The notes below the pieces were generated by a model that did no database searches, was not told the origin of the DNA, and was given only the letters and a program-made list of their open reading frames with translations. The position numbers and the translations under genes are program-made. From positions 1 to 64,000 of the IMG/VR virus record IMGVR_UViG_3300037247_000810: DNA of 64,000 nt; one strand, 5' to 3'. Below are positions 42,746 through 48,175 of this stretch, piece after piece. The stretch comes from a virus. Each line of letters starts with the position of its first letter. Positions within the stretch are counted from its first letter, which is position 1.

Positions 42746-42820
42746 TGGAGCCATCGGAGGGAATCGAACCCTCTCCTGCGGTTTACGAAACCGCTGCACA
42801 GCCACTTGTGCTTCGATGGC
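42746..42820 (-). tRNA. tRNA-Thr(CGT)
   Basis: Complete cloverleaf; anticodon loop TTCGTAA, T arm GAGGG/CCCTC, acceptor GCCATCG/CGATGGC, CCA encoded. It begins on the base next to the CCA of tRNA-Leu(TAG). Confidence 0.92.
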
Positions 42821-42906
42821 TGGTAGCCTCGGCGAGAGTCGAACTCGCACGCCGTTTCCGGCCGGGGCTTCTAAGACCCCTACGTCTACCATTCCGTCAC
42901 GAGGCT
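42821..42906 (-). tRNA. tRNA-Leu(TAG)
   Basis: Class II with long variable arm; anticodon loop CTTAGAA, T arm GCGAG/CTCGC, CCA encoded. Its first base A is also the last A of the upstream tRNA-Val CCA, so the two genes overlap by one base. Confidence 0.92.
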
Positions 42907-42981
42907 GGTACACCTGGTAGGAGTCGAACCTACAATCTCTCGGATGTGAACCGAGCGCCTTAGCCTTTGGGCCACAGGTGC
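42907..42981 (-). tRNA. tRNA-Val(CAC)
   Basis: Anticodon stem CTCGG/CCGAG with loop TTCACAT; acceptor GCACCTG/CAGGTGT. CC is encoded and the final A is shared with the next tRNA. Confidence 0.92.
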
Positions 42982-43056
42982 TGGTGCTTCGGGACGGATT
43001 TGAACCGCCGACGCCGCGCTCTTCAGGCGCGCGCTCTACCCCTGAGCTACCGAAGC
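42982..43056 (-). tRNA. tRNA-Phe(GAA)
   Basis: Anticodon stem CGCGC/GCGCG with loop CTGAAGA; acceptor GCTTCGG/CCGAAGC, CCA encoded; one base separates it from the upstream tRNA. Confidence 0.92.
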
Positions 43057-43057
43057 G

Positions 43058-43134
<77 letters not shown>

Positions 43135-43209
43135 TGGAGCGGAAGAAGGGACTCGAACCCTCGACATTCTCGTTGGCAACGAGACATTCTACCACTGAAT
43201 TACTTCCGC
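43135..43209 (-). tRNA. tRNA-Gly(GCC)
   Basis: Anticodon stem TCTCG/CGAGA with loop TTGCCAA; acceptor GCGGAAG with CTTCCGC; CCA encoded; no spacer on either side. Confidence 0.92.
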
Positions 43210-43296
43210 TGGTGTCACCGGCGAGAGTCGAACTCGCACCCCCTTGCGGGGACAAGGCTCTCAACCTTGCATGTCTACCTGTTCCATCACGGTGAC
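43210..43296 (-). tRNA. tRNA-Leu(GAG)
   Basis: Class II; anticodon stem CAAGG/CCTTG with loop TTGAGAG, long variable arm, acceptor GTCACCG/CGGTGAC, CCA encoded. Confidence 0.92.
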
Positions 43297-43372
43297 TGGT
43301 GAACTCGGTAGGAATCGAACCTACGACATCCGACGTATCAGATCGGCGCTCTAACCCCTGAGCTACGAGTCC
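43297..43372 (-). tRNA. tRNA-Ile(GAT)
   Basis: Anticodon stem CCGAT/GTCGG with loop CTGATAC; T arm GTAGG/CCTAC; CCA encoded. Confidence 0.92.
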
Positions 43373-43448
43373 TGGTGACAGCGGGTGGACTTGAACCACC
43401 GGCCTTCGCCTTATGAGGGCGCTGCTCTACCAACTGAGCTACGCTGCC
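43373..43448 (-). tRNA. tRNA-Met(CAT), elongator-like
   Basis: Loop CTCATAA; acceptor GGCAGCG/CGCTGTC is fully paired, so it is not initiator-like. It could also be a lysidine-modified tRNA for AUA; the sequence alone does not decide. Confidence 0.85.
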
Positions 43449-43526
43449 TGGTAGCCCCAGCAGGATTCGAACCTGCGACGTTCCGCTTAAGAGGCGGCTG
43501 CTCTGGCCGGACTGAGCTATGGGGCC
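43449..43526 (-). tRNA. tRNA-Lys(CTT)
   Basis: Anticodon loop CTCTTAA between GCCGC and GCGGA; T arm GCAGG/CCTGC; CCA encoded; no spacers. Confidence 0.92.
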
Positions 43527-43612
43527 TGGTGCGCAAGGAGGGAATCGAACCCTCAAACCCTAGTGGGCACACGGTTCTGAGCCGTGCGTGTTTACCGTTT
43601 CACCACTCGCGC
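43527..43612 (-). tRNA. tRNA-Leu(CAG)
   Basis: Class II; anticodon stem CACGG/CCGTG with loop CTCAGAA; long variable arm; CCA encoded. Confidence 0.92.
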
Positions 43613-43700
43613 TGGTGGGGCAGGTAGGACTCGAACCTACGGAGACCGTTAAGGCCAGCAGGGTTACAGCCTGCCGCAATTGCCGCTATGCGACTACCCC
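43613..43700 (-). tRNA. tRNA-Tyr(GTA)
   Basis: Class II, as bacterial tRNA-Tyr should be; anticodon stem GCAGG/CCTGC with loop CTGTAAC; acceptor GGGGTAG/CTGCCCC; CCA encoded; two spare bases before the tRNA-Cys gene. Confidence 0.92.
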
Positions 43701-43702
43701 TT

Positions 43703-43776
43703 TGGAGACCCCGGCCGGATTCGAACCGACGATAACCGGGTTGCAGCCGGTTGCCTTACCACTTGGCCACGGGGTC
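43703..43776 (-). tRNA. tRNA-Cys(GCA)
   Basis: Anticodon stem ACCGG/CCGGT with loop CTGCAAC; acceptor GACCCCG/CGGGGTC; CCA encoded. Confidence 0.92.
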
Positions 43777-43849
43777 TGGCACACCTGGTAGGAGTCGAAC
43801 CTACTCTCACGGGTTTGGAGTCCGGTCGGCGCATCCCGCGCTCAGGTGC
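43777..43849 (-). tRNA. tRNA-Trp(CCA), irregular
   Basis: 73 bases. Loop CTCCAAA gives anticodon CCA. The anticodon stem CCGGA/CCCGT has mismatches at both ends and the D arm is a 4-bp stem with only five loop bases (GGGAT). Acceptor GCACCTG/CAGGTGT and T arm GTAGG/CCTAC are sound, and CCA is encoded. Possibly functional but degenerate. Confidence 0.75.
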
Positions 43850-43924
43850 TGGCTGTCGGACTAGGATTCGAACCTAGAACTTCCTGATTCAGAGTCAGGC
43901 GTCATACCGTTAGACCATCCGACA
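43850..43924 (-). tRNA. tRNA-Gln(CTG)
   Basis: Anticodon stem CCTGA/TCAGG with loop CTCTGAA; acceptor TGTCGGA/TCCGACA; CCA encoded. Confidence 0.92.
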
Positions 43925-43998
43925 TGGATGCGGGAGCAGGAATCGAACCTGCATTCACGGGTTCAAAGTCCGACGTCCGACCTTTAGACGATCCCGCA
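43925..43998 (-). tRNA. tRNA-Gln(TTG)
   Basis: Loop CTTTGAA gives TTG. The anticodon stem TCGGA/CCCGT has the same kind of end mismatches as tRNA-Trp; acceptor TGCGGGA/TCCCGCA is perfect; CCA encoded. Confidence 0.85.
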
Positions 43999-44085
43999 TG
44001 GTGCGCCGGGAGGGAGTCGAACCCTCATGCCCCTGGAAGCACACGGGTTTGAGCCGTGCGTGTCTACCAATTTCACCACCGACGC
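43999..44085 (-). tRNA. tRNA-Leu(CAA)
   Basis: Class II; anticodon stem CACGG/CCGTG with loop CTCAAAC; long variable arm; CCA encoded. Confidence 0.92.
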
Positions 44086-44163
44086 TGGTGGGCCAGGTGG
44101 GAGTCGAACCCACAAGAGACACGGGGTTTAAGCCCGCCGCATATACCATTCTGCTACTGGCCT
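44086..44163 (-). tRNA. tRNA with TAA anticodon (Leu), short variable arm
   Basis: Loop CTTAAAC between GCGGG and CCCGT gives TAA, reading UUA. Unlike the other four leucine tRNAs it has only about seven bases between anticodon and T stems, so it is class I. Acceptor AGGCCAG/CTGGCCC starts with an A1-C72 mismatch. CCA encoded. Charging identity is therefore uncertain. Confidence 0.75.
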
Positions 44164-44239
44164 TGGCACCAGAGGTAGGACTCGAACCTACAACCAACCG
44201 CTTAACAGGCGGCCGCGCTACCTATTGCGCCACTCTGGT
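44164..44239 (-). tRNA. tRNA-Asn(GTT)
   Basis: Loop CTGTTAA; acceptor ACCAGAG/CTCTGGT; T arm GTAGG/CCTAC; CCA encoded. Confidence 0.92.
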
Positions 44240-44309
44240 TGGAGCCAGGGGCGGGATTCGAACCCGCGTCTACAGACTTACAAGGCCCTAGACAACCTGT
44301 TACCTGGCT
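44240..44309 (-). tRNA. tRNA-Thr(TGT), short D arm
   Basis: 70 bases. Loop CTTGTAA gives TGT; acceptor AGCCAGG/CCTGGCT and T arm GCGGG/CCCGC are perfect, but the D arm is reduced to a few bases. Its first A is shared with the CCA of tRNA-Ser(GCT). CCA encoded. Confidence 0.78.
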
Positions 44310-44398
44310 GGCGAAGCGAGCAGGATTCGAACCTGCGAGACCTTACGGCCCACCGCGTTAGCAGCGCGGCGCATTCAACCTGACTCTGCCACCGCTTC
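44310..44398 (-). tRNA. tRNA-Ser(GCT)
   Basis: Class II; anticodon stem CCGCG/CGCGG with loop CTGCTAA. The 5' end is followed on the plus strand by a 12-base direct repeat (44391-44402 and 44403-44414) that copies the acceptor start plus CCA of the neighbour. Confidence 0.92.
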
Positions 44399-44410
44399 TG
44401 GCACCGCTTC

Positions 44411-44486
44411 TGGCACCCTCGGCAGGAGTTGAACCCGCGACATCCTGGTTCGAAGCCAGGCACTCTGTCCACTGAGCTACGAGGGC
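44411..44486 (-). tRNA. tRNA-Arg(TCG)
   Basis: Anticodon stem CCTGG/CCAGG with loop CTTCGAA; T arm GCGGG/CCTGC; CCA encoded. Confidence 0.92.
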
Positions 44487-44564
44487 TGGTATCCGTGAGA
44501 GGGCTCGAACCTCCGGCCTCAGCCTTCGCAGGGCTGCGCTCTTATCCAACTGAGCTACACGGAC
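44487..44564 (-). tRNA. tRNA-Arg(GCG)
   Basis: Anticodon stem CAGCC/GGCTG with loop CTGCGAA. GCG instead of the usual ACG means CGU and CGC can be read without the TadA deaminase. CCA encoded. Confidence 0.92.
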
Positions 44565-44651
44565 TGGCGGAAGGTGAGGGATTCGAACCCCCAAGGCCCA
44601 TCACGCCCAACCGCTTTCAAGGCGGTGTACCACACCAATGGCAGACCTTCC
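44565..44651 (-). tRNA. tRNA-Ser(TGA)
   Basis: Class II; anticodon stem ACCGC/GCGGT with loop CTTGAAA; CCA encoded. Confidence 0.92.
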
Positions 44652-44739
44652 TGGAGGAGACGGTGGGATTCGAACCCACGAGACCTTGCAGCCCACTCGC
44701 TTTCGAGGCGAGCGCTTTCATCCACTCAGCCACATCTCC
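44652..44739 (-). tRNA. tRNA-Ser(CGA)
   Basis: Class II; anticodon stem CTCGC/GCGAG with loop CTCGAAA; CCA encoded. Confidence 0.92.
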
Positions 44740-44827
44740 TGGCGGACGCTGTAGGATTCGAACCTACGGTGCCTTGCGACACACACGCTTTCCAGACGTG
44801 CCCGTTAAACCACTCCGGCAAGCATCC
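44740..44827 (-). tRNA. tRNA-Ser(GGA)
   Basis: Class II; anticodon stem CACGT/GCGTG with loop CTGGAAA; acceptor GGATGCT/AGCGTCC; CCA encoded. An 89-base spacer with a structured hairpin precedes it. Confidence 0.92.
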
Positions 44828-44833
44828 GTGTGC

Positions 44834-44903
44834 GGCGGCCTGCATCACAGTGTGCCTACTAACATATAGGGTGGAGCCCAATGTTTCGGCACACGCCGCC
44901 GCC
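44834..44903 (-). ncRNA. nested hairpin RNA between tRNAs
   Basis: Three coaxial stems are visible: GGCGGC/GCCGCC outside, GTGTGCC/GGCACAC in the middle, AACAT/ATGTT inside, closing with GGG CTCCA CCC. Together about 21 base pairs in 70 bases. It lies just after minihelix 2 and before tRNA-Ser(GGA) in transcription. A processed small RNA or a spacer that protects the ends; identity unknown. Confidence 0.55.
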
Positions 44904-44916
44904 ATCCACATTCTGT

Positions 44917-44960
44917 GTCGGCTGCGGGAATCGAACCCACCTAACACCAGTTTAGCCGAC
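44917..44960 (-). ncRNA. tRNA-like minihelix 2 (no anticodon arm)
   Basis: Acceptor GTCGGCT/AGCCGAC is a perfect 7-bp stem. The T arm is GTGGG TTCGATT CCCGC. Between them is only AAACTGGTGTTAG, in which AAC/GTT can form a tiny D-like arm with a TGGT loop. A follows as discriminator, then CAC instead of CCA. The 5' end touches the CCA of tRNA-Asp. Confidence 0.72.
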
Positions 44961-45037
44961 TGGCGACCCCTACGGGATTTGAACCCGTGACCTCCGCCTT
45001 GACAGGGCGGCGAGCACAACCACTGCTCCAAGGGGCC
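44961..45037 (-). tRNA. tRNA-Asp(GTC)
   Basis: Anticodon stem CCGCC/GGCGG with loop CTGTCAA; acceptor GGCCCCT/AGGGGTC; CCA encoded. An 85-base spacer (45038-45122) without a recognisable gene precedes it. Confidence 0.92.
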
Positions 45038-45122
45038 TCGTTGCTAGCGCAGGTGCCCTTGGCCTTGGCTCCCCGACCGACCCGCTAGCTAGTCGACCGG
45101 ATCAACGCTGTACCGAAGGGCT

Positions 45123-45198
45123 TGGTGGCGGAGGCAGGATTCGAACCGACGTTCTCTTGCTTATGAGGCAAGCGAGATGACCACTTCTCCACTCCGCT
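45123..45198 (-). tRNA. tRNA with CAT anticodon (second Met-type)
   Basis: Anticodon stem CTTGC/GCAAG with loop CTCATAA. Acceptor AGCGGAG/CTCCGCC has an A1-C72 mismatch, as initiators lack a 1-72 pair, but the three G-C pairs of an initiator anticodon stem are absent. It may be an initiator-like, elongator or AUA-reading tRNA. CCA encoded. Confidence 0.82.
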
Positions 45199-45273
45199 TG
45201 GCGGCCCATCAGGGAATCGAACCCTGCTCTGATGCTTGAGGGGCATCTATCCTATCCGATAGACGAATGGGCC
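45199..45273 (-). tRNA. tRNA-Glu(CTC)
   Basis: Anticodon stem GATGC/GCATC with loop CCCTCAA; acceptor GGCCCAT with ATGGGCC; CCA encoded. Confidence 0.92.
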
Positions 45274-45349
45274 TGGTCGGGACGGCAGGATTCTAACCTG
45301 CGATTCCGTGCTCCCAAAGCACGTGTGTTGAACACTACACTACGCCCCG
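45274..45349 (-). tRNA. tRNA-Pro(TGG), unusual T loop
   Basis: Anticodon stem CGTGC/GCACG with loop TTTGGGA; C1-G72 as in bacterial tRNA-Pro. The T loop reads TTAGAAT: A replaces the near-invariant C56 that pairs with G19. CCA encoded. Confidence 0.85.
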
Positions 45350-45426
45350 TGGTCGGAGTTGCAAGACTCGAACTTGCGGCCCCCGCGTCCCGAACGCGGT
45401 GCTCTTCCTGGCTGAGCTAAACTCCG
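45350..45426 (-). tRNA. tRNA-Pro(CGG)
   Basis: Anticodon stem CCGCG/CGCGG with loop TTCGGGA; C1-G72; CCA encoded. Confidence 0.92.
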
Positions 45427-45502
45427 TGGGGTGATCGAGGAGATTTGAACTCCCGCTAAGAGGGCCACAACCTCTTGTGCTAACCACTACACTACGACCA
45501 CC
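45427..45502 (-). tRNA. tRNA-His(GTG)
   Basis: Anticodon stem AGAGG/CCTCT with loop TTGTGGC. The extra 5' G and the C before CCA give the G-1:C73 pair specific for histidine tRNA. Confidence 0.93.
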
Positions 45503-45503
45503 T

Positions 45504-45577
45504 TGGAGCGCCTAGCGGGAATCGAACCCGCGAACTCTGCTTGGAAGGCAGATATGTTGCCCCTACATCACAGGCGC
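45504..45577 (-). tRNA. tRNA-Gly(TCC)
   Basis: Anticodon stem TCTGC/GCAGA with loop CTTCCAA; acceptor GCGCCTG/TAGGCGC; CCA encoded. Confidence 0.92.
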
Positions 45578-45652
45578 TGGTACGGGCGGTGGGACTCGAA
45601 CCCACACCGAACGGTTTAAAAGACCGCTGCTCTGCCTTCGAGCTACACCCGC
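45578..45652 (-). tRNA. tRNA-Lys(TTT)
   Basis: Loop CTTTTAA between GCGGT and ACCGT; acceptor GCGGGTG with CGCCCGT; CCA encoded. Confidence 0.92.
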
Positions 45653-45728
45653 TGGTAGCGTCGACGGGATTCGAACCCGCTCCGTCCGGTTTGAAAGACC
45701 GGCGACCTATCCTGTAGTCGACGACGCT
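45653..45728 (-). tRNA. tRNA-Glu(TTC)
   Basis: Anticodon stem CCGGT/ACCGG with loop CTT TCAA; acceptor AGCGTCG/CGACGCT; CCA encoded. Confidence 0.92.
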
Positions 45729-45805
45729 TGGAGCCTTCGGCGAGATTCGAACTCGCTGCCTCGTTCTTACCAAGAACGCGCTCTACCAATTGAGCTACGA
45801 AGGCT
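45729..45805 (-). tRNA. tRNA-Thr(GGT)
   Basis: Anticodon stem GTTCT/AGAAC region with loop TTGGTAA; acceptor AGCCTTC/GAAGGCT; CCA encoded. First tRNA after the RNase P RNA gene in transcription order. Confidence 0.92.
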
Positions 45806-45812
45806 TGTTATC

Positions 45813-46142
45813 GAGCAATCGGGTCGTAAGCCGCTTTCTGTTTCTCTGCCTACATCTCTCTAGCTGTCACGCGGTCGCTGCCAAACTACCCGCCGCGCCT
45901 CCGGCCCCCTAACGCAATCCGTCTTTTCACACGACCTCCGTGTCTCCGGGTCTCGGCAGGCTCGGTGGCCCGCTACCCGTAGTCGCTGTTCGTGACATCT
46001 CGCCGGTCTCTTGCCCGACGGCCCGCCTTATTAGGGACGGGTAGGTTGTTTGGCGGCCGAGCGGACTTTCCTCAAGGGCCTCGTGGTGCAAACGCCTCGC
46101 GGCTCCCACCAGACGATCCTGCGTAGGCACGTCCGATTGCTC
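45813..46142 (-). ncRNA. rnpB: RNase P RNA (catalytic RNA of tRNA 5' processing)
   Basis: About 330 bases read on the minus strand. The ends form a perfect 10-bp P1 helix (GAGCAATCGG with CCGATTGCTC). The universally conserved 5' core GAGGAAAGTCC is at 46083-46073 and the 3' core ACAGAAAGCGGCTTA at 45841-45827; these two form P4 in bacterial RNase P RNA. Between them are GGCAAGAGACCGG (46015-46003), like the GGTAAGAGCGCACC core, and AGAGAGATGTAGGC, like the AGAnnnATG core. The gene lies inside the tRNA array and on the same strand. It cuts the 5' leaders of tRNAs. No gene for the protein subunit was seen, so a host protein may be borrowed. Confidence 0.9.
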
Positions 46143-46145
46143 TCT

Positions 46146-46196
46146 TGGCAGCCGGTCGCGGAATCGAACCGCACGGAGGTCAACCAGACCCCGGCT
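46146..46196 (-). ncRNA. tRNA-like minihelix 3 with encoded CCA
   Basis: 51 bases. Acceptor AGCCGG/CCGGCT, T arm TGCGG TTCGATT CCGCG, discriminator G and a full CCA. The linker folds as GGTC TGGTT GACC, a D-arm-like hairpin, and there is no anticodon arm. The 5' end touches the CCA of tRNA-Arg(CCT); the 3' CCA is 3 bases before the RNase P RNA. The best-formed of the four. Confidence 0.75.
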
Positions 46197-46271
46197 TGGT
46201 GCCCTGAGCGGGAATCGAACCCGCATCTGCCGCTTAGGAGGCGGCTGCGCTATCCATTACGCCATCAGGGT
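46197..46271 (-). tRNA. tRNA-Arg(CCT)
   Basis: Anticodon stem GCCGC/GCGGC with loop CTCCTAA; acceptor ACCCTGA/TCAGGGC has an A1-C72 mismatch; CCA encoded. Confidence 0.9.
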
Positions 46272-46351
46272 TCAATAGGCATCCGTGCCGATGGCCTTCC
46301 TGGCCCCAATACCACGGCCCGCCTGAGTTAAGGCACACGGGCCGGACGGTC

Positions 46352-46394
46352 GACTGCGCGGGGATTTGACCCCATAGCGCCAAGCGCCGCAGCC
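46352..46394 (-). ncRNA. tRNA-like minihelix 4 (no anticodon arm)
   Basis: Acceptor GGCTGCG/CGCAGTC (one G-T pair), a small arm GCG CTTGG CGC in the place of the D arm, and a T-arm-like stem TGGGG/CCCCG whose loop TCAAAT is one base short. No anticodon arm. The spacer 46272-46351 downstream can fold as GGCCCG/CGGGCC with an inner GCCT/AGGC. Confidence 0.6.
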
Positions 46395-46396
46395 GT

Positions 46397-46466
46397 TGGC
46401 ACCCTCGGTGGGAGTCGAACCCACGTTTGGCCGCTTAGAAGGCGGCGCATCGTCCCCGACGAGGGC
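46397..46466 (-). tRNA. tRNA-Arg(TCT), short D arm
   Basis: 70 bases. Anticodon stem GCCGC/GCGGC with loop CTTCTAA; acceptor GCCCTCG/CGAGGGT; the D arm is cut to a small hairpin. CCA encoded. Confidence 0.85.
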
Positions 46467-46542
46467 TGGTGAGCGATGAGGGAGTCGAACCCCCGGCACC
46501 CTGGATGTAAGCCAGGTGCTCTGGCCTCTGAGCTAATCGCCC
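46467..46542 (-). tRNA. tRNA-Val(TAC)
   Basis: Anticodon stem CCTGG/CCAGG with loop CTTACAT; CCA encoded; no spacers. Confidence 0.92.
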
Positions 46543-46617
46543 TGGTGGAGATGACAGGATTCGAACCTGCGACTTTCAGTCTGCCAGACTGACACTCTCC
46601 CGCTGAGTTACATCCCC
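46543..46617 (-). tRNA. tRNA-Ala(GGC)
   Basis: Anticodon stem TCAGT/ACTGA with loop CTGGCAG; acceptor GGGGATG with CATCTCC; CCA encoded. Confidence 0.92.
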
Positions 46618-46693
46618 TGGTGGAGCACGCGGGACTCGAACCCGCAACCTCCTGCGTGCAAGGCAGGCGCACTCCCAATTGTGCTAGCACCCC
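46618..46693 (-). tRNA. tRNA-Ala(TGC)
   Basis: Anticodon stem CCTGC/GCAGG with loop CTTGCAC; CCA encoded. Confidence 0.92.
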
Positions 46694-46769
46694 TGGTGGA
46701 GACGACAGGACTCGAACCTGCTACCTCGTCGTTGCGAACGACGCACTCTCCCTGCTGAGCTACGCCCCC
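46694..46769 (-). tRNA. tRNA-Ala(CGC)
   Basis: Anticodon stem CGTCG/CGACG with loop TTCGCAA; CCA encoded. First gene of the array in transcription order. Confidence 0.92.
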
Positions 46770-46818
46770 TAGTCTATTCTAGCAAAGAACGGGCCGCCTC
46801 TATGGGCGGTCGATCCTC

Positions 46819-46847
46819 AATATACCGGATCGCGGAATACTTGTCAA
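46819..46847 (-). promoter_or_regulatory. promoter of the tRNA/RNase P RNA array
   Basis: TTGACA (46847-46842), 17 bases, TATATT (46824-46819) on the minus strand, an almost perfect sigma70 promoter about 45 bases before the first tRNA. The whole array up to 42.7 kb can be one transcript. Confidence 0.8.
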
Positions 46848-46989
46848 GGGCAAAACGAACTTTCTTCGAAAATATTTCAGGAGCCGTATCCGCATGTGAC
46901 GGCGTAGAGACACCATGACCGACCATTCGGCTCGATCTGAAGACTCTGGCGGTGACATCGTGGACAGTACACAAGAAGTCCTAGCATCA

Positions 46990-47229
46990 TTACCTCCTCA
47001 CCCGGCCCTCGGCGACGGCTACCGTAAGAATCTCGACTACCTGTTCCAAGTTGTCTAACACCCTCTGAAATGGGATACCGCGCCTAGTCAGATCGACGAG
47101 TTGGAACTTGAGCGGGCCAGGGCCATAGGCTTCCAGTAGCGCGCAGATGCGGGGCAACTCGGCCCCGAACTCGCGCTCGCTAATGCAACCGTCCCGGATG
47201 ATCTCGAAGGCCCAGACCTCAAGGTTCAT
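46990..47229 (-). CDS. hypothetical protein
   Basis: 79 residues, helical (LEVWAFEIIRDGCISEREFGAELPRICALLEAYG, FQRVLDNLEQVVEILTVAVAEG). The start overlaps the upstream stop (ATGA). Not recognised. Confidence 0.5.
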   Translation of the reverse strand: MNLEVWAFEIIRDGCISEREFGAELPRICALLEAYGPGPLKFQLVDLTRRGIPFQRVLDNLEQVVEILTVAVAEGRVRR

Positions 47230-47819
47230 CGCTTGTTCCTCCCCCGCCGTCGAAGTCGTTTCGGCACCTCGCCCCGGGTCTGGTAATCCCTAATCTCCTG
47301 TGGCGTCATCTCCTCGATGTGCTCGTTCAGGAAGAAATTGTAGGACGGCAGCGGCGGCTCCTCGTCGGCCCCGTACAACGCGGGCCGGAGCACCATCTTG
47401 CCCTTGGCCATCACATCCTTACCAGACACGCCCTGCTCTCCCTCGAACTTGCCCTTCTCGTACCAGAGCACGAATGCTTGGTTCTCCTTGGCCTCTTCCA
47501 AGCAGGAGAAGTGACGGCCGCACCAATCGAAGCCGTCCTCCCGCACCTCGCTATGCTGGCCACCGTGGCCGGGATTGGAGCAGTGCGGCGGGACACATGG
47601 GTCAGCGGTCGTGTGCAAGTCGGCCGAGCCATACCAAGAGTAGACGCGGAAGCACGGCCGATACCAGACCCGCGCCTTCGTTGGATCATGGCGAGGCGGC
47701 TTCCGCCCGCCGAAGCGCCGCCAGAGATTGCGGAGGCCGGGGAAGGATGGCTGAAGGAGACCCGCAACCGCACGCGGGATCGGCCCGCTGGTCTGCTGCT
47801 CCTCTTCTTCGTTAGCCAT
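47226..47819 (-). CDS. hypothetical protein with Cys/His motifs
   Basis: 197 residues. CVPPHCSNPGHGG and WCGRHFSCLEEAKENQ hold Cys and His pairs that could bind a metal. The middle (FVLWYEKGKFEGEQGVSGKDVMAKGKMVLRPALYG) is alpha/beta, the end basic. The ATG at 47819 overlaps the upstream stop and follows GAGGAG. Unknown. Confidence 0.5.
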   Translation of the reverse strand: MANEEEEQQTSGPIPRAVAGLLQPSFPGLRNLWRRFGGRKPPRHDPTKARVWYRPCFRVYSWYGSADLHTTADPCVPPHCSNPGHGGQHSEVREDGFDWCGRHFSCLEEAKENQAFVLWYEKGKFEGEQGVSGKDVMAKGKMVLRPALYGADEEPPLPSYNFFLNEHIEEMTPQEIRDYQTRGEVPKRLRRRGRNKR

Positions 47820-47973
47820 CGCACTCCTCACTGCCCGCGAGACATTCCTTGCAGGTCACGGCCTCCCTGTAGTTGGCAATGCGGTAGCGCTCCCGTCGCT
47901 TGTGCGCGGCGTCGGGCGAGAAATCACAAACAATCTGCCCGGCGCGGCAGTAGTGGACATCGGGCTTAGCCAT
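47812..47973 (-). CDS. small Cys-containing protein
   Basis: 53 residues: MAKPDVHYCRAGQIVCDFSP with later CKECLAGSEEC. Two cysteine pairs could bind one zinc ion. The ATG at 47973 lies inside the end of the upstream gene (overlap of 8 bases). Confidence 0.5.
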   Translation of the reverse strand: MAKPDVHYCRAGQIVCDFSPDAAHKRRERYRIANYREAVTCKECLAGSEECDG

Positions 47974-48175
47974 TACGCTTGGCTTTCTCATAGAATTGAA
48001 TGGCGCGGTGAAATCTAGTTGTCGCCCGGCGGTTCGGCGGGCAGATACCATAGCTGCAAGTCTTAATGGGTTCGGGGTGCCCCTGGCCCTCGTGCATAGA
48101 CCACCGCATTGTCCCTAACAGAGCAGCCATAAAATCTGCACTTGACAACACTTCATCGATCAGATCGTCCATCAT
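47966..48175 (-). CDS. hypothetical protein
   Basis: 69 residues, starting MMDDLIDEVLSSADFMAALL, with one CPPNRR stretch and a basic end. GAGGGGG precedes the ATG pair. It overlaps the end of the YkgJ-like gene by 4 bases. Confidence 0.5.
   Translation of the reverse strand: MMDDLIDEVLSSADFMAALLGTMRWSMHEGQGHPEPIKTCSYGICPPNRRATTRFHRAIQFYEKAKRNG

Noticed and set aside
45813-46142. tmRNA
   Set aside because: Considered because of its place in a tRNA array, but there is no tag frame or split tRNA-like end, and the RNase P core strings are all present.
46774-46974. 66-codon minus frame upstream of the tRNAs
   Set aside because: It covers the tRNA promoter and has no ribosome-binding site.
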